A stretch of DNA of 64,000 bases from W0P28-013 sp051878315. Its GTDB lineage: Bacteria; Bacteroidota; Bacteroidia; Bacteroidales; Paludibacteraceae. The notes below the pieces were generated by a model. The model worked only from the letters and a program-made list of their open reading frames with translations. It had not been told where the DNA came from and did no database searches. Numbering within the stretch: the stretch's first letter is position 1; every line of letters starts with the position of its first letter. Below, piece after piece: positions 42,594 through 51,364 of the stretch. The stretch lies in contig JBJEJW010000067.1 of NCBI GenBank assembly GCA_051878315.1, positions 124,001-188,000 of the forward strand, read 5' to 3'. The position numbers were made by a program, and so were the translations under genes.

Positions 42594-43810
42594 AACGTAT
42601 ATTAATCATATCTGATGCTTTGACTGCGCCATTGTACGGAGTAAGAGTGCGTTTTTTGTGCAATTATTTAGTTCGGCAGGGTTGGAATGTTCGTTTATGT
42701 ACAGAACATGTAAACGAATTGCCGTTTGAACATGCTTATCCTATTGATGAAATTGAAATCTATCGGCACAAAGGTATTTTAGGTACCATTGAATGGTCGT
42801 GGAAGTCTTTTTGTAGTTTGCTGTTCGATTATAAAAATCGTGTTTTTGCTAAGAAATTGATGCAACTATATGTTGATGAACAGTTTGATTTGGTATGTTG
42901 CAGCGTGTTTAATACATTCCCGCTACGTGCGGCAGCAAACATAGCACATCGGCAACGGGTGCCACTTCATGTCGATTTGCGCGATATTGCTGAACAAATG
43001 TCAGGTAATCTGTATAATGAACATCGAAATTGGTGGTTAAGACCTTTTGCTTCTTGCTTTCGATATGTGAATATTAAGCGTAGAAATACGGTTGTGCGTA
43101 TGGCACAATCAGTGAGTAGTGTTTCACCATGGCATGTCAATTTTATAAGTCGTTTACATGATAATGTTGCATTGATTTACAATGGTTTTGATGCCGATTT
43201 GTTCGTACCCAAAGATGTCGTCTCTGCTCGTTTTACGTTGATTTATGCCGGTAAAATTTATGGTGAAACGATGCAAAACCCGCACTTATTGTTCGAGGCG
43301 TTGCGGCAGATTGTCGATGAGCAAAGTGTTGATTTGCAGCATTTCGCGGTAGAGTGGTACACCGATACAAACGGTCAGCAACGCATGGCGGCATTAGCGC
43401 GTCATTATGGTGTGGAACGTATGATGCGTTATCATGATTATGTCGAATATAGGCGGGTACCGGCATTGTTGCATACGGCATCCGTTGTGTTAGTATTATC
43501 GAACAAAGAATGCGCTGAAGGACCGCACGGCGTGATGACAACGAAATTTTTCGAAGCGTTGGGTGTTGAAAAACCTATATTGTGCGTGCGTAGCGACGAA
43601 GCCTGTTTGGCGGCGATCATTCGCCAAACAAATGCCGGTATTGCTATTACAACGGCGGACGAAGTAAAACAATTTATTCTTGATAAATACCACGAGTGGC
43701 AGGAGAAAGGTTATACGCATCAGCCTGTAAATCAAGTTGAAAAAGTTAAATATTCACGGCAAGCAGAGTCGAAACAATTCGTACAATTATTTAAGACTAT
43801 GATTAGATGA
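42590..43810 (+). CDS. Glycosyltransferase, GT4-like
   Basis: A 406-residue GT-B-fold protein. The N-terminal half begins RILIISDALTAPLYGVRVRF with no signal peptide. The C-terminal half has ALIYNGFDADLFVPKD, TLIYAGKIYGETMQNP and a donor-site region SNKECAEGPHGVMTTKFFEA with the Glu typical of GT4 enzymes. It most likely adds a sugar in LPS, O-antigen or capsule assembly; donor and acceptor are unknown. It is linked by ATGA overlaps on both sides. Confidence 0.87.
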   Translation: MKRILIISDALTAPLYGVRVRFLCNYLVRQGWNVRLCTEHVNELPFEHAYPIDEIEIYRHKGILGTIEWSWKSFCSLLFDYKNRVFAKKLMQLYVDEQFDLVCCSVFNTFPLRAAANIAHRQRVPLHVDLRDIAEQMSGNLYNEHRNWWLRPFASCFRYVNIKRRNTVVRMAQSVSSVSPWHVNFISRLHDNVALIYNGFDADLFVPKDVVSARFTLIYAGKIYGETMQNPHLLFEALRQIVDEQSVDLQHFAVEWYTDTNGQQRMAALARHYGVERMMRYHDYVEYRRVPALLHTASVVLVLSNKECAEGPHGVMTTKFFEALGVEKPILCVRSDEACLAAIIRQTNAGIAITTADEVKQFILDKYHEWQEKGYTHQPVNQVEKVKYSRQAESKQFVQLFKTMIR

Positions 43811-44460
43811 GTAATGTGGTGTTGATAGATATATGTGGTACGTTGTTTTGCTCTAACACCACGTTCGATTTTTTGGATTATTATGTTGAAGAACATTCGT
43901 ATCGTTGTTTCCGAAAAATAATGCATAGCAAGTTGTGGCGTTATGCTAATAGTTTAATCTACCGTCTTTTGCATGTCGATTTGTCGCGCCGAGTGGCATT
44001 GTCGTATTTGAAAGGCAAGAGTCGAACGCAATTGTACTCTATGGCCGAAGTGTTTTACAACGACTATCTGTTGAAGCATAAAAATGAAGCAGTTTGGCAG
44101 TTGTTGCAAGAGTTTCGTGCCGAAAATGCTGAGATTGTTTTAGTTTCAGCAACTATTGATCCTGTAGCGCAGGCTGTGGCTCACAACTTAGGCGTGGAGC
44201 ATGTAGTGTCGTCGCATTTAAACTATGATAGTGATCAGAAATGTCGAGGTAAATTAGCTGTAGATGTGTTGCGTAGTAAGAGTGCAGAGTTGCGCAGGTT
44301 GCACATCTATCCACCATACAAACATCTTGTAACTGACAACCCTGGTGATATGGATTTGGTCGCTATGTCGGAATCTACAACTATTATTGTTTATGGGCAC
44401 GAATTGCGTTGGAACTATTTGACGCATGGTTTCAAAAATGTTTGCTATATACATGCTTAA
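43807..44460 (+). CDS. HAD superfamily hydrolase with altered motif I
   Basis: A 217-residue HAD protein. Motif I reads VVLIDICGTLFCS, so the nucleophile Asp is kept but the second Asp (general acid/base) is Cys. Motif II is in IVLVSATIDPVAQ, and motif III/IV is near VTDNPGDMDLVAM. The cap (about 20-95) is helical. Gene order HAD then UbiA-like matches the HAD-UbiA pairs and fusions known in prenyl-phosphate sugar transfer, where the HAD partner removes a phosphate. Loss of the second Asp may lower or change activity. Confidence 0.82.
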   Translation: MSNVVLIDICGTLFCSNTTFDFLDYYVEEHSYRCFRKIMHSKLWRYANSLIYRLLHVDLSRRVALSYLKGKSRTQLYSMAEVFYNDYLLKHKNEAVWQLLQEFRAENAEIVLVSATIDPVAQAVAHNLGVEHVVSSHLNYDSDQKCRGKLAVDVLRSKSAELRRLHIYPPYKHLVTDNPGDMDLVAMSESTTIIVYGHELRWNYLTHGFKNVCYIHA

Positions 44461-45259
44461 TGCAAATCTTTCATATTGGCGGTTGTTTTTTGTACCAATG
44501 TACTATAATTTTAGCATTCGTCTCACACGGATTGACAAAGTTTTTTCGTGGTTATTCATCAACCTATTGCCAACATTTTTCTTTGCACTATGTGTTGTAA
44601 AATCTATCACATGGCAACATGTGTTGGCTACTATGTTGTTGTGGATAGCGGTGTATACGCTTTATGAATTTGGCTATATTTATAATGATGTCAAAGCTAT
44701 AGAGAGGGAGAAAAATCCTACGTTGCGTTTGACTGCTGAACAATTAACTTTTGCACACAAACATTTTTGGCTTATATTTATAAGCCGATTGTTATTTTTT
44801 GCATTTGCATTGGCTGGTGTTTATTGCTTGTTTCCTACAAAAAATAGTTTAGTTACCATTGTGTTGGCATGCATTTGCCCATTGTTGTTTTATGTTTACA
44901 ATCTCTGGCGATCGGAAACTAATGTATGGCTGTATTTTTGGTTGGTAGTGTCGCGTTTCGTGCCATTTGTGTGGCTTTTTGAATGCGACCAAAATGTGTT
45001 ATTAACTTTGCTGATTGTACTTGTGTATCCTTGCGAAATTGCTGTTGAACGTTTCTCGCGCCCTCAAAAACGTTTTTCGTTGGTTGCACGTTTTATTCCC
45101 GACGAACACTCAAAAACAACATTCCGTGTGTTCTATTATGCTAGTTGTTGCTTGGCGTTGGGCTTGGCAAACATGCTTGGATACCTAGATTTTATACTTA
45201 CTATGCCATTTGTGCTATTCTTACTTTATCGCGTGGTATTATATATAAAGCTGCACTGA
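44453..45259 (+). CDS. UbiA-like membrane prenyltransferase
   Basis: A 268-residue protein with about seven to nine hydrophobic helices. The first UbiA motif is recognisable as GYIYNDVKAIEREKNPTLRL (N-D-x6-E-K-N-P). The second aspartate-rich motif is not clear, so assignment rests on the first motif, topology and the HAD neighbour. It may transfer a prenyl group or make a polyprenyl-phosphate sugar for the glycan cluster. Starts at 44426 and 44438 are also possible; ATG 44453 gives the usual 8-nt overlap with the HAD stop. Base composition is more AT-rich than the flanks. Confidence 0.7.
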   Translation: MLNANLSYWRLFFVPMYYNFSIRLTRIDKVFSWLFINLLPTFFFALCVVKSITWQHVLATMLLWIAVYTLYEFGYIYNDVKAIEREKNPTLRLTAEQLTFAHKHFWLIFISRLLFFAFALAGVYCLFPTKNSLVTIVLACICPLLFYVYNLWRSETNVWLYFWLVVSRFVPFVWLFECDQNVLLTLLIVLVYPCEIAVERFSRPQKRFSLVARFIPDEHSKTTFRVFYYASCCLALGLANMLGYLDFILTMPFVLFLLYRVVLYIKLH

Positions 45260-45296
45260 CAAAATGTCATAATACTGCCAAATTGCATACTATTTG
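45256..45296 (+). promoter_or_regulatory. Candidate stress-control region of groES
   Basis: CTGACAAAATGTCAT (45256-45270) is an inverted repeat, followed 22 nt later by a TTTG (45293-45296) that could belong to a promoter. A 13-of-15 match with the same orientation and similar spacing lies before htpG. The UbiA-like stop codon sits inside the repeat. Confidence 0.5.
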
Positions 45297-45361
45297 CAAG
45301 GCTATTATCGGCCGCGAGGCAAAATTGAACAATAAATCACTAAATATAAAAACGTATTACT

Positions 45362-45631
45362 ATGAACATTAAACCATTAGCAGACCGCGTGCTGGTTCAG
45401 CCCGCTGCTGCAGAAGAAAAGACCATCGGCGGAATCATTATCCCCGATTCGGCAAAAGAAAAACCCTTGAAGGGCAAAGTGTTGGCTGTCGGCACCGGCA
45501 CCAAAGACGAACAAATGGTGCTGAAACCCGGCGACGAAGTGCTTTACGGCAAATATGCCGGAACAGAACTTGAACTCGACGGTGAGAAATATCTCATCAT
45601 GCGCCAATCGGATGTACTCGCAATCATCTAA
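45362..45631 (+). CDS. groES: Co-chaperonin GroES
   Basis: An 89-residue lid of the GroEL chaperonin. KPLADRVLVQPAAAEEKTIG, the mobile loop GGIIIPDSAKEKPLKG and the C-terminal strand YLIMRQSDVLAI are standard. groEL lies 470 nt downstream rather than the usual few tens of bases, because a small gene with repeats has been inserted. Confidence 0.97.
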   Translation: MNIKPLADRVLVQPAAAEEKTIGGIIIPDSAKEKPLKGKVLAVGTGTKDEQMVLKPGDEVLYGKYAGTELELDGEKYLIMRQSDVLAII

Positions 45632-45641
45632 AGTCAATGAG

Positions 45642-45667
45642 AAGTTAGGAGGGAGGAGTGAGGAGTG
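45642..45667 (+). repeat. Left GGAGT/TTAGGAG-type repeat flanking the inserted gene
   Basis: TTAGGAGGGAGGAGTGAGGAG just after groES is the near reverse complement of the right-hand repeat at 46058-46085. The pair bracket the four-helix-bundle gene. Confidence 0.6.
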
Positions 45668-46033
45668 GCAAATGACTCAATCATCAAGACCAAAAGTAAA
45701 GCATTTGCAATTAAAGCAATTCGTGTGTTTGCTGAGTTGAAAGATGTACGACACGAATATGTTATGTCAACGCAATTTTTACGCAGTGCGACAAGTATTG
45801 GAGCCAATGTGACTGAAGCGGAATGCGGTATTTCTACGAAAGATTTTTTAGCTAAAATGTATATTGCTTTCAAAGAATCGGCTGAAACTTTGTATTGGTT
45901 GGACCTGCTTTACGAAACTCATTTCATAACCTCCGAAATTTACAAAGAACTTTCAGCAGATTGCAGTGAATTACAACGAATATTAAGTAGTATAACAAAA
46001 ACAACGCAAGAAAAATTAAACCAAACCAAGTGA
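45665..46033 (+). CDS. Four-helix bundle protein (S23/IVP family) inserted in the groESL operon
   Basis: A 122-residue all-helical protein of the family first seen in 23S rRNA intervening sequences: KTKSKAFAIKAIRVFAELKD, QFLRSATSIGANVTEAECG, FLAKMYIAFKESAETLYWL. The family forms pentameric bundles and often travels between conserved genes flanked by short repeats; the function is unknown. It starts at GTG 45665 directly at the left repeat and ends 26 nt before the right repeat. It is oriented with groES and groEL, so the operon may still be read through. Confidence 0.9.
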   Translation: MANDSIIKTKSKAFAIKAIRVFAELKDVRHEYVMSTQFLRSATSIGANVTEAECGISTKDFLAKMYIAFKESAETLYWLDLLYETHFITSEIYKELSADCSELQRILSSITKTTQEKLNQTK

Positions 46034-46057
46034 GTGTGTAGTGCGGGAATTCCTTAT

Positions 46058-46085
46058 TCCTAACTCCTAACTCCTCACTCCTAAT
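46058..46085 (+). repeat. Right repeat flanking the inserted gene
   Basis: CCTAACTCCTAACTCCTCAC followed by TCCTAA contains three CTCCTAA-like units and is inverted relative to the left repeat. It ends 17 nt before the groEL start. Confidence 0.6.
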
Positions 46086-46101
46086 TAAAAGACAAAAGAT
46101 T

Positions 46102-47733
46102 ATGTCAAAAGAAATTTCATTTAATATTGATGCCCGCGACCAATTGAAGAAGGGCGTGGACGAGTTGGCTAACGCCGTAAAAGTAACACTCGGTCCGAAA
46201 GGTCGTAATGTGATTATCGAAAAGAAATACGGTGCACCACACATCACAAAAGACGGTGTAACCGTAGCCAAAGAAATCGAACTCGACGATGCTATGCAAA
46301 ACCTTGGCGCACAACTCGTCAAGGAAGTGGCGTCGAAAACCGGCGACCAAGCCGGCGACGGTACTACAACAGCTACCGTTTTGGCGCAATCTATCGTTGG
46401 TGTAGGCCTGAAAAACGTAACAGCCGGCGCCAATCCGATGGATTTGAAACGTGGTATCGATAAAGCGGTTGCCAAAGTAGTCGAAAGCATCAAAGCACAA
46501 GCGCACGAAGTTGGCACCGATTACGATAAAATCGAGCAAGTGGCTACCATCTCGGCAAACAACGATGCCGAAATCGGCAAACTCATTGCCGATGCCATGC
46601 GCAAAGTGTCGAAAGACGGTGTCATCACCATCGAAGAGGCCAAAGGTACCGATACCGACATCAAAGTGGTGGAAGGTATGCAGTTCGATCGCGGTTACAT
46701 TTCGCCCTATTTCGTAACGAACACCGAAACTATGGAAGTCGAGATGGAAAAACCGTATATACTGATTTACGACAAGAAAATCTCGAACTTGAAAGAGTTG
46801 TTGCCGATTCTCGAACCGGCCGTTCAGAGTGGTCGTCCGTTGCTGATTATTGCCGAAGATGTTGATAGTGAAGCACTGACAACATTGGTTGTCAATCGCC
46901 TGCGTGCCCAGTTGAAGATTTGCGCTGTCAAAGCTCCGGGCTTTGGCGATCGTCGCAAAGAGATGTTGGAAGACATTGCTGTGTTGACCGGTGGCGTAGT
47001 CATCTCCGAAGAGAAGGGTATCAAACTCGAAAGTGCAACGCTTGATTTGCTCGGTACTGCCGAAAAAGTAACCGTCAACAAGGATAACACAACCATTGTA
47101 AACGGTGCCGGCGACAAAGAAAATATTGCAGCCCGTGTGGCTCAAATCAAGGCTCAAATCGCCAATACGACATCGGACTACGACCGCGAAAAATTGCAGG
47201 AACGTTTGGCTAAGTTGGCCGGTGGCGTTGCCGTGCTGTATGTTGGCGCAGCATCCGAAGTGGAGATGAAAGAGAAGAAAGACCGCGTGGACGACGCACT
47301 CAGTGCCACACGTGCTGCCATCGAAGAGGGTATTGTGCCGGGCGGTGGCGTAGCGTATATTCGCGCCATCGAATCGTTGGAAGGCTTGAAAGCCGATAAC
47401 GATGACGAACGCACCGGTATCGAGATTGTAAAACGTGCTATCGAAGAACCCTTGCGCCAGATTGTGGCAAACGCAGGCAAAGAGGGCGCGGTGGTTGTAC
47501 AAAAGGTGCGCGAGGGCAAAGCCGATTTTGGTTACAACGCACGCAGCGACAACTACGAGAATATGTTTGCTGCCGGTGTGGTTGATCCGGCCAAAGTTAC
47601 GCGTGTGGCTCTCGAAAACGCCGCTTCGATTGCCGGTATGTTCTTGACAACCGAATGCGTGATTGTAGAGAAAAAAGAGGAAAATCCTGCTCCGCAGATG
47701 CCCATGAATCCCGGTATGGGCGGCATGATGTAA
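46102..47733 (+). CDS. groEL: Chaperonin GroEL
   Basis: A 543-residue 60-kDa chaperonin with all family marks: VTLGPKGRNVIIEKKYGAPH, the ATP-site DGTTTATVLAQSI, and a C-terminal MPMNPGMGGMM tail. Length is full. Promoter and operator lie before groES, and only the inserted cassette separates the two. A strong terminator follows. Confidence 0.98.
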   Translation: MSKEISFNIDARDQLKKGVDELANAVKVTLGPKGRNVIIEKKYGAPHITKDGVTVAKEIELDDAMQNLGAQLVKEVASKTGDQAGDGTTTATVLAQSIVGVGLKNVTAGANPMDLKRGIDKAVAKVVESIKAQAHEVGTDYDKIEQVATISANNDAEIGKLIADAMRKVSKDGVITIEEAKGTDTDIKVVEGMQFDRGYISPYFVTNTETMEVEMEKPYILIYDKKISNLKELLPILEPAVQSGRPLLIIAEDVDSEALTTLVVNRLRAQLKICAVKAPGFGDRRKEMLEDIAVLTGGVVISEEKGIKLESATLDLLGTAEKVTVNKDNTTIVNGAGDKENIAARVAQIKAQIANTTSDYDREKLQERLAKLAGGVAVLYVGAASEVEMKEKKDRVDDALSATRAAIEEGIVPGGGVAYIRAIESLEGLKADNDDERTGIEIVKRAIEEPLRQIVANAGKEGAVVVQKVREGKADFGYNARSDNYENMFAAGVVDPAKVTRVALENAASIAGMFLTTECVIVEKKEENPAPQMPMNPGMGGMM

Positions 47734-47762
47734 TTGATAACATCGCTTGAACGTAAAAAAAA

Positions 47763-47791
47763 ACGGATGCCATTGGCGTCCGTTTTTTTTG
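47763..47791. terminator. Bidirectional terminator after groEL
   Basis: A 9-bp stem pairs 47763-47771 with 47775-47783 (one G-U pair) around a 3-nt loop, with A-rich and T8 flanks, between convergent stops. Confidence 0.8.
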
Positions 47792-47807
47792 CTTGCATTG
47801 TATATTG

Positions 47808-48944
47808 TTATTTTACGATGATTTTTGTGATGTTTGTAGATGTTTTTACAATGTAAATGCCTTGTAGAGAACCGTTTAGTTCGGTAACGTCTAATCCTGT
47901 TAACGTGTAGATGCGCATTGGCTCGGTAGTGAAAATGCGCCCATCGTGTGCGTAGATGTGCGGCGCGTTGGAGTTGGACATTTCGAGGTTTGTCGGTGCA
48001 AAGGCCGTGTAGTGATAGGTGTCGCTGCTGTTGGGTGCTGTAAACTTTGTTATGGTGTAATGGTGCGACGCATTGTGGTAGAGTTGCTGTTGTGCAAAGT
48101 CGAATCCGGCGCATTGGCTGGCGGCAACATTTGTGTGGGTGTATGTGTCGTTATCGGAGGCAACCCAACCATTGTCATATGTGTAGCGTTGTATTTTGTC
48201 TACATCGCCGGCGGTGGTGTAAGTATAAACGGTGCTATCGGTCAATTTCCATATTTCGTTGAAGTCGTCGAATAGGTTTTTCGTAACCGATTGTAGTTGA
48301 GCGTTGTCGCTGTATTTGTACGATAGCGGGTAACTGTCGTACCAAGTAGATGATAGATAATATTGGTAAGTTTCTTTTATCAGATTGTTGTTGGTGTCGT
48401 ATTCGTAGAGGCTGCGATTACTGTATTTCCACGCGTTTTGGTTGGCAGAATAGTTTAATTGCTCGCTGATAAGACCATTTGTATAGGTGTATTCGTATTT
48501 TATTTTACATGTCCATGTGGTGTTTATCATGACGTATTGTTCTTCGCTCGCTATCTTGCCTGTTTCGTTGTATGTATATATTGTTTTGGCAGAGTCGGTG
48601 GCGTTGGCACCATCTATTTTGTAAGTGTAGATAGAGGAGAGTTGCTGTTGTGCGTTGTAGTTATAGACGTGTTTCAACGTGTTGTTTGCCGTACTGACGA
48701 TGATGACCGTGTCGTTGCCGTCGGCATCGCGCATGAATGTTTTGTGTTGCTGTTGTATCCATTTACCATCGATTTTGGTGAACGTGGTGTAGGCCGCTAC
48801 CGAAAAGTCGTCGTTGTAACTGAACATGTTTTTACTCCATTGTTCGTCTTTTTGACTGATAATACTATCCAAACGGTGTGTGAAAGCATTGACACTGACG
48901 TAAGACATAAGGCAGATGATGCTGACAAGTAATTTTTTGTTCAT
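47808..48944 (-). CDS. Secreted YD-repeat-like protein with T9SS C-terminal domain
   Basis: A 378-residue protein with a signal peptide (LLVSIICLMSYVSVNA). A run of imperfect repeats of about 25-35 residues follows, each with a tyrosine-rich strand pair (YNYNAQQQLSSIYTY, YTYNETGKIASEEQY, YEYDTNNNLIKETYQYY). This resembles YD/RHS-type or DUF3836-like beta repeats. The tail RIYTLTGLDVTELNGSLQGI ending TKIIVK is a T9SS sorting domain, close in sequence to that of the gene at 24675. It is probably a surface protein of unknown role. It lies 21 nt after the plug gene. Confidence 0.82.
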   Translation of the reverse strand: MNKKLLVSIICLMSYVSVNAFTHRLDSIISQKDEQWSKNMFSYNDDFSVAAYTTFTKIDGKWIQQQHKTFMRDADGNDTVIIVSTANNTLKHVYNYNAQQQLSSIYTYKIDGANATDSAKTIYTYNETGKIASEEQYVMINTTWTCKIKYEYTYTNGLISEQLNYSANQNAWKYSNRSLYEYDTNNNLIKETYQYYLSSTWYDSYPLSYKYSDNAQLQSVTKNLFDDFNEIWKLTDSTVYTYTTAGDVDKIQRYTYDNGWVASDNDTYTHTNVAASQCAGFDFAQQQLYHNASHHYTITKFTAPNSSDTYHYTAFAPTNLEMSNSNAPHIYAHDGRIFTTEPMRIYTLTGLDVTELNGSLQGIYIVKTSTNITKIIVK

Positions 48945-48965
48945 GATATTTAGATATTAGTTTGT

Positions 48966-50225
48966 TTAATTGCTGTAAATAGTTTTGACGGCCACTAAAC
49001 GGTCGTAGCGTTCGCCCCATGCGCGGTGGTAAACGTAGATAGTATATTCGTTCTCGGTTTGCCAATAACTGCCTTCGGTTGGTTGTAGCGACCCGAAGGT
49101 GCTGTTTTTTGGCACATACGCGTATAGAAAATTGTAGCCGCCTTGTTTCAATAGGAGCGACTTGATGTAGGCTTTTTCGGTAAAGTCGTAGGTCATGCGT
49201 GCTTGTTCGCTAATGTCGTTGCCGCAGAGTTCTCCCAGCAGATAGACACTGCCCGTGAAGAACGGTTCATCCATTGGTAGTATAAAATGTACCCACATGT
49301 AGTCGGCTTCGCTGTCGCTGTCGTCAGATTGTTGCCTGTTGACGAGATAGCGACCATTGGCATCTTCGCCTTGGGCTACGCCTCGTCCGGTGCGTAACTC
49401 GCTCGGTGTTAGTAGTACATTGAAATATTCGTGGTCGAATACGATACGTTCGATGCCAGCGCCGTAGGTGTATTCCGATGAAAAATCGATGCTGCGGTAT
49501 TGGTTGCCACCTTCAAAAATGAGTTGCCGATTGTTTTTGTACGCTTGTGTCGTTGCCGAAGTGTACGTTGGTTGCAGATTGCTTACGGCGTTGTCCCAAC
49601 GTTGATTTTGTCGGACGGTAACTTTGAGTTCGTTGAATGGGTCGCGTATTTCGTATCCGCGTGTATCGAGTTCAAAATCAAGTTGCTGATAGCGATTCGC
49701 CAATTCGATGTCGGTGTTGTTGCGCACGGAACCTGTAACCGTAATGCGCGAATCGACTACCGAAAAACACGCAACGGCTGCCACGTTGTCGAAATCGTTA
49801 TTCTCGGCAATAAGTACGGCGTAGTTGCCCGAAACTTTCAGACGTAATTCGTCGTTGGGTATCAATAGTTGGTAGTGTGTGTAGAGGGTCGTGGTGTTGG
49901 TCGATAGGGTGTAGTCGTTTATGATGCCGTCGTAAAAACCGTCGATGTATTCGACTTCGGATAGTGCCGACGGCGTCCAATCGGCATTGCAATGTACGAT
50001 TTTGTAATTGAAATAATGGCTGTCGTACGATAATTCGTCGAACGCGATTCGCATCTGTTGGTCGGAGTGTAACTCGATGACGGGCAGTGCTAACGAATTG
50101 TCGGATAGTTGTACTTGCAATGTGTGTATCTGTGGCTGTAAAGCTTGTGTGCGCCATGGTGTCGCATGTGTTTCGTGCAGTACAAAACCGACGACGAGTA
50201 ATATTATCGGAAATCGTTTGTGCAT
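48966..50225 (-). CDS. DUF5103 family protein, type IX secretion plug-like
   Basis: A 419-residue protein with a signal peptide (IILLVVGFVLHETHA). The DUF5103 pattern is clear: DELSYDSHYFNYKIVHCNAD, the YIDGFYDGIINDYTLSTNTT segment, and late AYIKSLLLKQGGYNFLYAYV. In Flavobacterium a member plugs the SprA translocon of T9SS. It is the only T9SS machinery-like gene in this window, beside one T9SS cargo gene, while four other likely cargo genes lie elsewhere. ATG 50225 is chosen because TTG 50234 overlaps the promoter element; the transcript is then leaderless. Confidence 0.88.
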   Translation of the reverse strand: MHKRFPIILLVVGFVLHETHATPWRTQALQPQIHTLQVQLSDNSLALPVIELHSDQQMRIAFDELSYDSHYFNYKIVHCNADWTPSALSEVEYIDGFYDGIINDYTLSTNTTTLYTHYQLLIPNDELRLKVSGNYAVLIAENNDFDNVAAVACFSVVDSRITVTGSVRNNTDIELANRYQQLDFELDTRGYEIRDPFNELKVTVRQNQRWDNAVSNLQPTYTSATTQAYKNNRQLIFEGGNQYRSIDFSSEYTYGAGIERIVFDHEYFNVLLTPSELRTGRGVAQGEDANGRYLVNRQQSDDSDSEADYMWVHFILPMDEPFFTGSVYLLGELCGNDISEQARMTYDFTEKAYIKSLLLKQGGYNFLYAYVPKNSTFGSLQPTEGSYWQTENEYTIYVYHRAWGERYDRLVAVKTIYSN

Positions 50226-50231
50226 ACCTCG

Positions 50232-50262
50232 CAAAGATAAATAAAAAAATCATTGCTGCCAA
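50232..50262 (-). promoter_or_regulatory. Promoter of the DUF5103 gene
   Basis: On the minus strand TATCTTTG (50239-50232) and TTG (50262-50260) are 20 nt apart. The start codon at 50225 lies where transcription should begin. Confidence 0.75.
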
Positions 50263-50357
50263 ATTTTATTCCTGATTTATGCTTTGGTGTTATCGTTTGG
50301 CGGCGATTAGTTGTAAAAAAATACGGCGTGATAGATACAAATGTCGTTTCTTTGACG

Positions 50358-50365
50358 TATCTTTG
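50358..50365 (+). promoter_or_regulatory. -7 element of ddh
   Basis: TATCTTTG lies 19 nt before ATG 50385; no TTG at the usual distance. Confidence 0.55.
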
Positions 50366-50384
50366 CAGGCAAAACAACAAAGAG

Positions 50385-51287
50385 ATGAATATGAATAAAA
50401 TACGAGCAGCCATTGTAGGTTATGGCAATGTAGGCAAGGCCGCACTTGAAGCCTTGCAGGTCGCGCCCGATTTCGAGGTGGCGGGTGTTGTACGGCGTAC
50501 TGTAAATCGGTCGCCACGCGAGTTGGAACAGGTAAAAGTGGTTACTGATATTACGGCATTGGGACAAGTCGATGTGGCCATATTGTGCGCACCGAGTCGT
50601 AAAGTGCCCGACTTAGCGAAGTCGCTGTTAACCAAAGGAATAAGCACTGTCGATAGTTTCGATATTCATCAGGCGATACCCGATGTGGTGGAGTCGCTCG
50701 ATGCTGTGGCCAAAGTTTCGGGTGCGGTGTCTATTGTGGCGGCCGGCTGGGATCCCGGTAGCGATTCGGTTGTACGCGCTCTGCTTGAACTTCTGGCGCC
50801 CAAAGGAATTACATACACCAATTTCGGACCGGGCATGAGTATGGGACACACCGTAGCTGTGAAAGCCATCGAAGGAGTTAATGCGGCTTTGTCGATGACG
50901 ATACCGCTTGGCACAAGCATTCATAGACGCATGGTGTATGTCGAAGTGGCTACCGGTTACGATTTCGCTGATATTGAACGGCAGATTAAGTGTGATCCTT
51001 ATTTCGCAAATGACGAAACGCATGTCGTGGCGGTGCCTTGTGTCGATGCTCTGAAAGATATGGGACACGGTGTGAAAATGGAACGCAAAGGTGTATCGGG
51101 TTGTACGCAGAATCAACTTTTTGAGTTCGATATGCGCATCAACAATCCGGCACTGACAGGGCAAGTGCTTGTGTCGTGTGCTCGCGCCGCTTGTAAGCAG
51201 CGTCCGGGGTGCTATACGATGATTGATATTCCGCTGATTGATTTTTTGGTCGGTACGCGTCGCGAACTGATATCCCGACTTGTCTGA
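50385..51287 (+). CDS. ddh: meso-Diaminopimelate D-dehydrogenase
   Basis: A 300-residue NADP-linked enzyme that makes meso-diaminopimelate directly from tetrahydrodipicolinate for lysine and peptidoglycan. The Rossmann loop is AAIVGYGNVGKAALEAL. Family marks include VAILCAPSRKVPDLAKSL, STVDSFDIHQAIPDVV, AAGWDPGSDSVVRALLE and NFGPGMSMGHTVAVKAIEG. ATG 50385 follows the promoter; a second ATG at 50391 is also possible, and the open frame upstream of the promoter is not translated. Confidence 0.95.
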   Translation: MNMNKIRAAIVGYGNVGKAALEALQVAPDFEVAGVVRRTVNRSPRELEQVKVVTDITALGQVDVAILCAPSRKVPDLAKSLLTKGISTVDSFDIHQAIPDVVESLDAVAKVSGAVSIVAAGWDPGSDSVVRALLELLAPKGITYTNFGPGMSMGHTVAVKAIEGVNAALSMTIPLGTSIHRRMVYVEVATGYDFADIERQIKCDPYFANDETHVVAVPCVDALKDMGHGVKMERKGVSGCTQNQLFEFDMRINNPALTGQVLVSCARAACKQRPGCYTMIDIPLIDFLVGTRRELISRLV

Positions 51288-51306
51288 TAACAATCGTGCC
51301 AAAAAC

Positions 51307-51340
51307 AAAGAAATCCGCGCATTCGTACGCGGATTTCTTT
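51307..51340. terminator. Bidirectional terminator between ddh and the peroxidase gene
   Basis: A 13-bp perfect stem pairs 51307-51319 with 51328-51340 around an 8-nt loop, between convergent stops. Confidence 0.8.
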
Positions 51341-51364
51341 ATTTAATGTCATTCGGGAGAAAAT

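Noticed and set aside
46117..48114. Long minus-strand open frame (665 codons) opposite groEL
   Set aside because: It is antisense to groEL, which is certain, and its translation is His/Phe/Cys-rich with no domain; a frame shadow.
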